NCBI GenBank assembly: GCA_026545225.1
Contig: CM048847.1
Location: 13,945,835 to 14,009,834, forward strand
Length of the DNA: 64,000 bases
From: Cornus controversa
Lineage: Eukaryota; Streptophyta; Magnoliopsida; Cornales; Cornaceae
Direction of reading: 5' to 3'
Part shown: positions 25,401-36,789 of the stretch, in pieces
Position numbering within the stretch: position 1 is the first letter of the stretch
How the letters are laid out: every line of letters starts with the position of its first letter
Program-made: the position numbers and the translations under genes
The notes under the pieces: model-generated
What the model saw: only the letters and a program-made list of their open reading frames with translations
Databases searched by the model: none
What the model was told of the DNA's origin: nothing

Positions 25401-28400
25401 TTACTTGTCCAGATGGTTGAAGTTGGCATAGAGCACCATACGGTTGTGATCATTCATGAGTGCAGCAAGGAATTACTCTTTTCGATTCAGGACGTCCTCA
25501 CGGTCGAATTAGGCATAAAGCAACGTATAATTCTATGTATGGCACGATTTCACGTGGATTGGACTTTTCGAATCAGGACAGGTCAAACGAAACAAGTTCA
25601 AAACCGTTGTTGTCATTCTCTATTCTTCTGGACATCCAGATGGTCAATTCTAGCACAAAGCGCCATACGGTTGTGGTCATGCCTGGTTATTGCAAGGAAT
25701 TGTTCTTTTTGACTCAGAACAACTCAAACAAACATGGATGAAGATCGGATCGACATGCTCGTCGTTTCTTTGGGACCCTTTGATGGTTTCATTTAGAAAA
25801 AAGTAACGTACGATTAATATTATGGCAAGACTTCGCTTGGAATGTGGTTTTCTAATCAAAACAACTCAAATGAAACAAGTTTAAAATGGTTGGTAGCTTA
25901 CAAATTGTTTCCTTCAGATGTCCAAACGGTCGAATTTGGAACAAAGCACCATACGATTGTGATGAAGATCGGATTGACATGTTCGTCACTTCTTTTGGAT
26001 GCTTTGATGGTCTAATTTGGAAAAAAGAAACTTACGATTCTGATTATGGCACGACTTCTCAAGGAATGGGTTTTTGAATCAGAACAACTCAAACAAAACT
26101 TGTTTAAAATCCTCGATAGCTTGGGAATTGTTTCTTTTACTTGTCCAGATGGTTGAAGTTGGCATAGAGCACCATACGGTTGTGATCATTCATGGGTGCA
26201 GCATGGAATTACTCTTTTCGATTCAGGACGTCCTGACGGTTGAATTTGGCATAAAGCAACGTATAATTCTAGGTATGGCACGATTTCACGTGGATTGGAC
26301 TTTTCGAATCAGGACAAGTCAAACGAAACAAGTTCGAAACCGTTGTTGTCATTCTCTATTTTTCTGGACATCCAGATGGTCAATTCTAGCACAAAGCGCC
26401 ATACGGTTGTCGTCATGCCTGATTATTGCAAGCAATAGTTCTTTCGACTCAGAACAACTCAAACAGACATGGATGAAGATCGGATCGACATGCTCGTCGT
26501 TTCTTTGGGACGCTTTGATGGTTTCATTTAGAAAAAAGCAGCGTACGATTACTATTATGGCACGACTTCTCTTGGAATGTGGTTTTCTAATCATAACAAC
26601 TCAAATGAAACAAGTTTAAAATGGTTGGTAGCTTGCAAATTGTTTCCTTTAGATGTCGAAACGGTCGAATTTGGAACAAAGCACCATACGGTTGTGATGA
26701 AGATCGGATTGACAGGTTCGTCACTTCTTTTGGATGCTTTGATGGTCTAATTTGGAAAAAAGAAACTTACGATTCTGATTATGACACAACTTCTCAAGCA
26801 ATGGGGTTTTTGAATCAGAACAACTGAAACTAAACTTGTTTAAAATCATCGATAGCTTGGGAATTGTTTCTTTTACTTGTCCAGATGGTTGAAGTTGGCA
26901 TAGAGCACCATACGGTTGTGATCATTCATGAGTGCAGCAAGGAATTACTCTTTTCGATTCAGGACGTCCTCACGGTCGAATTAGGCATAAAGCAACGTAT
27001 AATTCTATGTATGGCACGATTTCACGTGGATTGGACTTTTCGAATCAGGACAGGTCAAACGAAACAAGTTCAAAACCGTTGTTGTCATTCTCTATTCTTC
27101 TGGACATCCAGATGGTCAATTCTAGCACAAAGCGCCATACGGTTGTGGTCATGCCTGGTTATTGCAAGGAATTGTTCTTTTTGACTCAGAACAACTCAAA
27201 CAAACATGGATGAAGATCGGATCGACATGCTCGTCGTTTCTTTGGGACCCTTTGATGGTTTCATTTAGAAAAAAGTAGCGTACGATTAATATTATGGCAA
27301 GACTTCGCTTGGAATGTGGTTTTCTAATCAAAACAACTCAAATGAAACAAGTTTAAAATGGTTGGTAGCTTACAAATTGTTTCCTTCAGATGTCCAAACG
27401 GTCGAATTTGGAACAAAGCACCATACGATTGTGATGAAGATCGGATTGACATGTTCGTCACTTCTTTTGGATGCTTTGATGGTCTAATTTGGAAAAAAGA
27501 AACTTACGATTCTGATTATGGCACGACTTCTCAAGGAATGGGTTTTTGAATCAGAACAACTCAAACAAAACTTGTTTAAAATCCTCGATAGCTTGGGAAT
27601 TGTTTCTTTTACTTGTCCAGATGGTTGAAGTTGGCATAGAGCACCATACGGTTGTGATCATTCATGGGTGCAGCATGGAATTACTCTTTTCGATTCAGGA
27701 CGTCCTGACGGTTGAATTTGGCATAAAGCAACGTATAATTCTAGGTATGGCACGATTTCACGTGGATTGGACTTTTCGAATCAGGACAAGTCAAACGAAA
27801 CAAGTTCGAAACCGTTGTTGTCATTCTCTATTTTTCTGGACATCCAGATGGTCAATTCTAGCACAAAGCGCCATACGGTTGTCGTCATGCCTGATTATTG
27901 CAAGCAATAGTTCTTTCGACTCAGAACAACTCAAACAGACATGGATGAAGATCGGATCGACATGCTCGTCGTTTCTTTGGGACGCTTTGATGGTTTCATT
28001 TAGAAAAAAGCAGCGTACGATTACTATTATGGCACGACTTCTCTTGGAATGTGGTTTTCTAATCATAACAACTCAAATGAAACAAGTTTAAAATGGTTGG
28101 TAGCTTGCAAATTGTTTCCTTTAGATGTCGAAACGGTCGAATTTGGAACAAAGCACCATACGGTTGTGATGAAGATCGGATTGACAGGTTCGTCACTTCT
28201 TTTGGATGCTTTGATGGTCTAATTTGGAAAAAAGAAACTTACGATTCTGATTATGACACAACTTCTCAAGCAATGGGGTTTTTGAATCAGAACAACTGAA
28301 ACTAAACTTGTTTAAAATCATCGATAGCTTGGGAATTGTTTCTTTTACTTGTCCAGATGGTTGAAGTTGGCATAGAGCACCATACGGTTGTGATCATTCA

Positions 28401-31400
28401 TGAGTGCAGCAAGGAATTACTCTTTTCGATTCAGGACGTCCTCACGGTCGAATTAGGCATAAAGCAACGTATAATTCTATGTATGGCACGATTTCACGTG
28501 GATTGGACTTTTCGAATCAGGACAGGTCAAACGAAACAAGTTCAAAACCGTTGTTGTCATTCTCTATTCTTCTGGACATCCAGATGGTCAATTCTAGCAC
28601 AAAGCGCCATACGGTTGTGGTCATGCCTGGTTATTGCAAGGAATTGTTCTTTTTGACTCAGAACAACTCAAACAAACATGGATGAAGATCGGATCGACAT
28701 GCTCGTCGTTTCTTTGGGACCCTTTGATGGTTTCATTTAGAAAAAAGTAGCGTACGATTAATATTATGGCAAGACTTCGCTTGGAATGTGGTTTTCTAAT
28801 CAAAACAACTCAAATGAAACAAGTTTAAAATGGTTGGTAGCTTACAAATTGTTTCCTTCAGATGTCCAAACGGTCGAATTTGGAACAAAGCACCATACGA
28901 TTGTGATGAAGATCGGATTGACATGTTCGTCACTTCTTTTGGATGCTTTGATGGTCTAATTTCGAAAAAAGAAACTTACGATTCTGATTATGGCACGACT
29001 TCTCAAGGAATGGGTTTTTGAATCAGAACAACTCAAACAAAACTTGTTTAAAATCCTCGATAGCTTGGGAATTGTTTCTTTTACTTGTCCAGATGGTTGA
29101 AGTTGGCATAGAGCACCATACGGTTGTGATCATTCATGGGTGCAGCATGGAATTACTCTTTTCGATTCAGGACGTCCTGACGGTTGAATTTGGCATAAAG
29201 CAACGTATAATTCTAGGTATGGCACGATTTCACGTGGATTGGACTTTTCGAATCAGGACAAGTCAAACGAAACAAGTTCGAAACCGTTGTTGTCATTCTC
29301 TATTTTTCTGGACATCCAGATGGTCAATTCTAGCACAAAGCGCCATACGGTTGTCGTCATGCCTGATTATTGCAAGCAATAGTTCTTTCGACTCAGAACA
29401 ACTCAAACAGACATGGATGAAGATCGGATCGACATGCTCGTCGTTTCTTTGGGACGCTTTGATGGTTTCATTTAGAAAAAAGCAGCGTACGATTACTATT
29501 ATGGCACGACTTCTCTTGGAATGTGGTTTTCTAATCATAACAACTCAAATGAAACAAGTTTAAAATGGTTGGTAGCTTGCAAATTGTTTCCTTTAGATGT
29601 CGAAACGGTCGAATTTGGAACAAAGCACCATACGGTTGTGATGAAGATCGGATTGACAGGTTCGTCACTTCTTTTGGATGCTTTGATGGTCTAATTTGGA
29701 AAAAAGAAACTTACGATTCTGATTATGACACAACTTCTCAAGCAATGGGGTTTTTGAATCAGAACAACTGAAACTAAACTTGTTTAAAATCATCGATAGC
29801 TTGGGAATTGTTTCTTTTACTTGTCCAGATGGTTGAAGTTGGCATAGAGCACCATACGGTTGTGATCATTCATGAGTGCAGCAAGGAATTACTCTTTTCG
29901 ATTCAGGACGTCCTCACGGTCGAATTAGGCATAAAGCAACGTATAATTCTATGTATGGCACGATTTCACGTGGATTGGACTTTTCGAATCAGGACAGGTC
30001 AAACGAAACAAGTTCAAAACCGTTGTTGTCATTCTCTATTCTTCTGGACATCCAGATGGTCAATTCTAGCACAAAGCGCCATACGGTTGTGGTCATGCCT
30101 GGTTATTGCAAGGAATTGTTCTTTTTGACTCAGAACAACTCAAACAAACATGGATGAAGATCGGATCGACATGCTCGTCGTTTCTTTGGGACCCTTTGAT
30201 GGTTTCATTTAGAAAAAAGTAGCGTACGATTAATATTATGGCAAGACTTCGCTTGGAATGTGGTTTTCTAATCAAAACAACTCAAATGAAACAAGTTTAA
30301 AATGGTTGGTAGCTTACAAATTGTTTCCTTCAGATGTCCAAACGGTCGAATTTGGAACAAAGCACCATACGATTGTGATGAAGATCGGATTGACATGTTC
30401 GTCACTTCTTTTGGATGCTTTGATGGTCTAATTTGGAAAAAAGAAACTTACGATTCTGATTATGGCACGACTTCTCAAGGAATGGGTTTTTGAATCAGAA
30501 CAACTCAAACAAAACTTGTTTAAAATCCTCGATAGCTTGGGAATTGTTTCTTTTACTTGTCCAGATGGTTGAAGTTGGCATAGAGCACCATACGGTTGTG
30601 ATCATTCATGGGTGCAGCATGGAATTACTCTTTTCGATTCAGGACGTCCTGACGGTTGAATTTGGCATAAAGCAACGTATAATTCTAGGTATGGCACGAT
30701 TTCACGTGGATTGGACTTTTCGAATCAGGACAAGTCAAACGAAACAAGTTCAAAACCGTTGTTGTCATTCTCTATTTTTCTGGACATCCAGATGGTCAAT
30801 TCTAGCACAAAGCGCCATACGGTTGTCGTCATGCCTGATTATTGCAAGCAATAGTTCTTTCGACTCAGAACAACTCAAACAGACATGGATGAAGATCGGA
30901 TCGACATGCTCGTCGTTTCTTTGGGACGCTTTGATGGTTTCATTTAGAAAAAAGCAGCGTACGATTACTATTATGGCACGACTTCTCTTGGAATGTGGTT
31001 TTCTAATCATAACAACTCAAATGAAACAAGTTTAAAATGGTTGGTAGCTTGCAAATTGTTTCCTTTAGATGTCGAAACGGTCGAATTTGGAACAAAGCAC
31101 CATACGGTTGTGATGAAGATCGGATTGACAGGTTCGTCACTTCTTTTGGATGCTTTGATGGTCTAATTTGGAAAAAAGAAACTTACGATTCTGATTATGA
31201 CACAACTTCTCAAGCAATGGGGTTTTTGAATCAGAACAACTGAAACTAAACTTGTTTAAAATCATCGATAGCTTGGGAATTGTTTCTTTTACTTGTCCAG
31301 ATGGTTGAAGTTGGCATAGAGCACCATACGGTTGTGATCATTCATGAGTGCAGCAAGGAATTACTCTTTTCGATTCAGGACGTCCTCACGGTCGAATTAG

Positions 31401-32508
31401 GCATAAAGCAACGTATAATTCTATGTATGGCACGATTTCACGTGGATTGGACTTTTCGAATCAGGACAGGTCAAACGAAACAAGTTCAAAACCGTTGTTG
31501 TCATTCTCTATTCTTCTGGACATCCAGATGGTCAATTCTAGCACAAAGCGCCATACGGTTGTGGTCATGCCTGGTTATTGCAAGGAATTGTTCTTTTTGA
31601 CTCAGAACAACTCAAACAAACATGGATGAAGATCGGATCGACATGCTCGTCGTTTCTTTGGGACCCTTTGATGGTTTCACTTAGAAAAAAGTAGCGTACG
31701 ATTAATATTATGGCAAGACTTCGCTTGGAATGTGGTTTTCTAATCAAAACAACTCAAATGAAACAAGTTTAAAATGGTTGGTAGCTTACAAATTGTTTCC
31801 TTCAGATGTCCAAACGGTCGAATTTGGAACAAAGCACCATACGATTGTGATGAAGATCGGATTGACATGTTCGTCACTTCTTTTGGATGCTTTGATGGTC
31901 TAATTTGGAAAAAAGAAACTTACGATTCTGATTATGGCACGACTTCTCAAGGAATGGGTTTTTGAATCAGAACAACTCAAACAAAACTTGTTTAAAATCC
32001 TCGATAGCTTGGGAATTGTTTCTTTTACTTGTCCAGATGGTTGAAGTTGGCATAGAGCACCATACGGTTGTGATCATTCATGGGTGCAGCATGGAATTAC
32101 TCTTTTCGATTCAGGACGTCCTGACGGTTGAATTTGGCATAAAGCAACGTATAATTCTAGGTATGGCACGATTTCACGTGGATTGGACTTTTCGAATCAG
32201 GACAAGTCAAACGAAACAAGTTCGAAACCGTTGTTGTCATTCTCTATTTTTCTGGACATCCAGATGGTCAATTCTAGCACAAAGCGCCATACGGTTGTCG
32301 TCATGCCTAATTATTGCAAGCAATAGTTCTTTCGACTCAGAACAACTCAAACAAACATGGATGAAGATCGGATCGACATGCTCGTCGTTTCTTTGGGACG
32401 CTTTGATGGTTTCATTTAGAAAAAAGCAGCGTACGATTACTATTATGGCACGACTTCTCTTGGAATGTGGTTTTCTAATCATAACAACTCAAATGAAACA
32501 AGTTTAAA

Positions 32509-33216
32509 ATGGTTGGTAGCTTACAAATTGTTTCCTTCAGATGTCGAAACGGTCGAATTTGGAACAAAGCACCATACGATTGTGATGAAGATCGGATTGA
32601 CATGTTCGTCACTTCTTTTGGATGCTTTGATGGTCTAATTTGGAAAAAAGAAACTTACGATTCTGATTATGGCACGACTTCTCAAGGAATGGGTTTTTGA
32701 ATCAGAACAACTCAAACAAAACTTGTTTAAAATCCTCGATAGCTTGGGAATTGTTTCTTTTACTTGTCCAGATGGTTGAAGTTGGCATAGAGCACCATAC
32801 GGTTGTGATCATTCATGAGTGCAGCAAGGAATTACTCTTTTCGATTCAGGACGTCCTCACGGTCGAATTAGGCATAAAGCAACGTATAATTCTATGTATG
32901 GCACGATTTCACGTGGATTGGACTTTTCGAATCAGGACAGGTCAAACGAAACAAGTTCAAAACCGTTGTTGTCATTCTCTATTCTTCTGGACATCCAGAT
33001 GGTCAATTCTAGCACAAAGCGCCATACGGTTGTGGTCATGCCTGGTTATTGCAAGGAATTGTTCTTTTTGACTCAGAACAACTCAAACAAACATGGATGA
33101 AGATCGGATCGACATGCTCGTCGTTTCTTTGGGACCCTTTGATGGTTTCATTTAGAAAAAAGTAGCGTACGATTAATATTATGGCAAGACTTCGCTTGGA
33201 ATGTGGTTTTCTAATC
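32509..33216 (+). repeat. B-to-A hybrid monomer, 3' end deleted
   Basis: Starts as B (gcttacaaatt, ttcagatg, gacatgttcg, ctcaaacaaaac, atcctcg) except for one A base (gatgtcgaaac). It then switches to A between about 32734 and 32817 (gagtgcagcaagg, ctcacggtcgaattagg, gacccttt, gtagcg). Its last ~28 bp are removed by the deletion at 33216/33217. Confidence 0.87.
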
Positions 33217-33217
33217 T
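33216..33217 (+). other. 135-bp deletion junction
   Basis: The sequence gtggttttctaatc runs directly into ttttggatgctttg. In intact copies, for example 34555-34689, 135 bp separate these two points. The bases tc are shared by both sides, so the join has 2 bp of microhomology. The join is not in register between subunits, which fits end-joining or replication slippage better than homologous exchange. Confidence 0.9.
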
Positions 33218-33846
33218 TTTGGATGCTTTGATGGTCTAATTTGGAAAAAAGAAACTTACGATTCTGATTATGACACAACTTCTCAAGCAATGGGGTTTTT
33301 GAATCAGAACAACTGAAACTAAACTTGTTTAAAATCATCGATAGCTTGGGAATTGTTTCTTTTACTTGTCCAGATGGTTGAAGTTGGCATAGAGCACCAT
33401 ACGGTTGTGATCATTCATGAGTGCAGCAAGGAATTACTCTTTTCGATTCAGGACGTCCTCACGGTCGAATTAGGCATAAAGCAACGTATAATTCTATGTA
33501 TGGCACGATTTCACGTGGATTGGACTTTTCGAATCAGGACAGGTCAAACGAAACAAGTTCAAAACCGTTGTTGTCATTCTCTATTTTTCTGGACATCCAG
33601 ATGGTCAATTCTAGCACAAAGCGCCATACGGTTGTGGTCATGCCTGGTTATTGCAAGGAATTGTTCTTTTTGACTCAGAACAACTCAAACAAACATGGAT
33701 GAAGATCGGATCGACATGCTCGTCGTTTCTTTGGGACCCTTTGATGGTTTCATTTAGAAAAAAGTAGCGTACGATTAATATTATGGCAAGACTTCGCTTG
33801 GAATGTGGTTTTCTAATCAAAACAACTCAAATGAAACAAGTTTAAA
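33217..33846 (+). repeat. Type A monomer lacking its first ~107 bp
   Basis: Begins at ttttggatgctttgatgg and is A throughout (gattatgacacaac, caatgggg, ctgaaactaaac, gagtgcagcaagg, ctcacggtcg), with one B-like base (ctatttttctgg). It ends normally before the next monomer at 33847. Confidence 0.88.
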
Positions 33847-34582
33847 ATGGTTGGTAGCTTACAAATTGTTTCCTTCAGATGTCCAAACGGTCGAATTTGG
33901 AACAAAGCACCATACGATTGTGATGAAGATCGGATTGACATGTTCGTCACTTCTTTTGGATGCTTTGATGGTCTAATTTGGAAAAAAGAAACTTATGATT
34001 CTGATTATGGCACGACTTCTCAAGGAATGGGTTTTTGAATCAGAACAACTCAAACAAAACTTGTTTAAAATCCTCGATAGCTTGAGAATTGTTTCTTTTA
34101 CTTGTCCAGATGGTTGAAGTTGGCATAGAGCACCATACGGTTGTGATCATTCATGGGTGCAGCAAGGAATTACTCTTTTCGATTCAGGACGTCCTCACGG
34201 TCGAATTAGGCATAAAGCAACGTATAATTCTATGTATGGCACGATTTCACGTGGATTGGACTTTTCGAATCAGGACAGGTCAAACGAAACAAGTTCAAAA
34301 CCGTTGTTGTCATTCTCTATTCTTCTGGACATCCAGATGGTCAATTCTAGCACAAAGCGCCATACGGTTGTGGTCATGCCTGGTTATTGCAAGGAATTGT
34401 TCTTTTTGACTCAGAACAACTCAAACAAACATGGATGAAGATCGGATCGACATGCTCGTCGTTTCTTTGGGACCCTTTGATGGTTTCATTTAGAAAAAAG
34501 TAGCGTACGATTAATATTATGGCAAGACTTCGCTTGGAATGTGGTTTTCTAATCAAAACAACTCAAATGAAACAAGTTTAAA
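33847..34582 (+). repeat. B-to-A hybrid monomer (736 bp)
   Basis: B up to gggtgcagc, then A from aagg onward (34157-34166), so the switch falls within about 10 bp. Private changes are acttatgatt (T at 33995) and cttgagaatt near 34085. The same switch point occurs in the monomer at 36054. Confidence 0.87.
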
Positions 34583-35317
34583 ATGGTTGGTAGCTTACAA
34601 ATTGTTTCCTTCAGATGTCCAAACGGTCGAATTTGGAACAAAGCACCATACGATTGTGATGAAGATCGGATTGACATGTTCGTCACTTCTTTTGGATGCT
34701 TTGATGGTCTAATTTGGAAAAAAGAAACTTACGATTCTGATTATGGCACGACTTCTCAAGGAATGGGTTTTTGAATCAGAACAACTCAAACAAAACTTGT
34801 TTAAAATCCTCGATAGCTTGGGAATTGTTTCTTTTACTTGTCCAGATGGTTGAAGTTGGCATAGAGCACCATACGGTTGTGATCATTCATGGGTGCAGCA
34901 TGGAATTACTCTTTTCGATTCAGGACGTCCTGACGGTTGAATTTGGCATAAAGCAACGTATAATTCTAGGTATGGCACGATTTCACGTGGATTGGACTTT
35001 TCGAATCAGGACAAGTCAAACGAAACAAGTTCGAAACCGTTGTTGTCATTCTCTATTTTTCTGGACATCCAGATGGTCAATTCTAGCACAAAGCGCCATA
35101 CGGTTGTCGTCATGCCTGATTATTGCAAGCAATAGTTCTTTCGACTCAGAACAACTCAAACAGACATGGATGAAGATCGGATCGACATGCTCGTCGTTTC
35201 TTTGGGACGCTTTGATGGTTTCATTTAGAAAAAAGCAGCGTACGATTACTATTATGGCACGACTTCTCTTGGAATGTGGTTTTCTAATCATAACAACTCA
35301 AATGAAACAAGTTTAAA
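34583..35317 (+). repeat. Type B monomer inside the rearranged segment
   Basis: All B-diagnostic bases are present, including gacaagtc, ctatttttctgg, gcaagcaatag and gcagcg. It is 735 bp long as expected and is the only unrearranged monomer in the segment. Confidence 0.9.
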
Positions 35318-36053
35318 ATGGTTGGTAGCTTGCAAATTGTTTCCTTCAGATGTCGAAACGGTCGAATTTGGAACAAAGCACCATACGGTTGTGATGAAGA
35401 TCGGATTGACAGGTTCGTCACTTCTTTTGGATGCTTTGATGGTCTAATTTGGAAAAAAGAAACTTACGATTCTGATTATGGCACGACTTCTCAAGGAATG
35501 GGTTTTTGAATCAGAACAACTGAAACTAAACTTGTTTAAAATCATCGATAGCTTGGGAATTGTTTCTTTTACTTGTCCAGATGGTTGAAGTTGGCATAGA
35601 GCACCATACGGTTGTGATCATTCATGAGTGCAGCAAGGAATTACTCTTTTCGATTCAGGACGTCCTCACGGTCGAATTAGGCATAAAGCAACGTATAATT
35701 CTATGTATGGCACGATTTCACGTGGATTGGACTTTTCGAATCAGGACAGGTCAAACGAAACAAGTTCAAAACCGTTGTTGTCATTCTCTATTCTTCTGGA
35801 CATCCAGATGGTCAATTCTAGCACAAAGCGCCATACGGTTGTCGTCATGCCTGGTTATTGCAAGGAATTGTTCTTTTTGACTCAGAACAACTCAAACAAA
35901 CATGGATGAAGATCGGATCGACATGCTCGTCGTTTCTTTGGGACCCTTTGATGGTTTCATTTAGAAAAAAGTAGCGTACGATTAATATTATGGCAAGACT
36001 TCGCTTGGAATGTGGTTTTCTAATCAAAACAACTCAAATGAAACAAGTTTAAA
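35318..36053 (+). repeat. Type A monomer with three B patches (736 bp)
   Basis: A background (gcttgcaaatt, gatgtcgaaac, gacaggttcg, ctgaaactaaac, gagtgcagcaagg). It is interrupted by B bases at about 35347 (ttcagatg), across about 35478-35510 (ttatggcacg to gaatgggttt), and at about 35843 (ttgtcgtc). Short interior tracts flanked on both sides by A are the signature of gene conversion rather than crossover. Confidence 0.85.
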
Positions 36054-36789
36054 ATGGTTGGTAGCTTACAAATTGTTTCCTTCAGATGTCCAAACGGTCG
36101 AATTTGGAACAAAGCACCATACGATTGTGATGAAGATCGGATTGACATGTTCGTCACTTCTTTTGGATGCTTTGATGGTCTAATTTGGAAAAAAGAAACT
36201 TACGATTCTGATTATGGCACGACTTCTCAAGGAATGGGTTTTTGAATCAGAACAACTCAAACAAAACTTGTTTAAAATCCTCGATAGCTTGGGAATTGTT
36301 TCTTTTACTTGTCCAGAAGGTTGAAGTTGGCATAGAGCACCATACGGTTGTGATCATTCATGGGTGCAGCAAGGAATTACTCTTTTCGATTCAGGACGTC
36401 CTCACGGTCGAATTAGGCATAAAGCAACGTATAATTCTATGTATGGCACGATTTCACGTGGATTGGACTTTTCGAATCAGGACAGGTCAAACGAAACAAG
36501 TTCAAAACCGTTGTTGTCATTCTCTATTCTTCTGGACATCCAGATGGTCAATTCTAGCACAAAGCGCCATACGGTTGTGGTCATGCCTGGTTATTGCAAG
36601 GAATTGTTCTTTTTGACTCAGAACAACTCAAACAAACATGGATGAAGATCGGATCGACATGCTCGTCGTTTCTTTGGGACCCTTTGATGGTTTCATTTAG
36701 AAAAAAGTAGCGTACGATTAATATTATGGCAAGACTTCGCTTGGAATGTGGTTTTCTAATCATAACAACTCAAATGAAACAAGTTTAAA
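36054..36789 (+). repeat. B-A-B double-hybrid monomer (736 bp)
   Basis: Starts as B, switches to A within gggtgcagcaagg near 36362-36372, and returns to B only in the last ~30 bp (aatcataac). One private change is gtccagaagg near 36318. The first switch point is shared with the monomer at 33847, so the two probably descend from one recombinant. Confidence 0.85.

Larger units (their letters stand above)
125..32508 (+). repeat. Regular AB dimer array, 22 copies of 1472 bp
   Basis: A monomers start at 125 + 1472k and B monomers at 862 + 1472k for k = 0 to 21, without a single length change. Adjacent dimers are nearly identical. The differences I saw are single bases: 14058 (C to T), 16772 and 24132 (C to T), 25806 (G to A), 28963 (G to C), 30752 (G to A), 31680 (T to C), 32309 and 32354 (both G to A), plus a two-site polymorphism in the first five B monomers. 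A and B differ from each other at about 5% of positions. This pattern, low divergence between dimers and higher divergence inside a dimer, defines a higher-order repeat and implies recent amplification or strong homogenisation. Confidence 0.97.
32509..36789 (+). repeat. Rearranged segment of six hybrid, truncated or patched monomers
   Basis: The strict AB alternation breaks here. Monomers start at 32509, about 33245 (start deleted), 33847, 34583, 35318 and 36054, with lengths near 736 bp instead of alternating 737/735. Because the two A/B indels lie in different halves of the monomer, 736 bp marks a recombinant. Only 34583 is a clean B. Regular AB order resumes at 36790. I infer a former array edge or a cluster of unequal exchanges. 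Confidence 0.9.

Noticed and set aside
125..32508. Ribosomal DNA or another tandem gene family (for example 5S rDNA or histone repeats)
   Set aside because: No rRNA, tRNA-like promoter box pair or histone-like coding sequence is recognisable, and the unit divides into degenerate subunits, which gene repeats do not.
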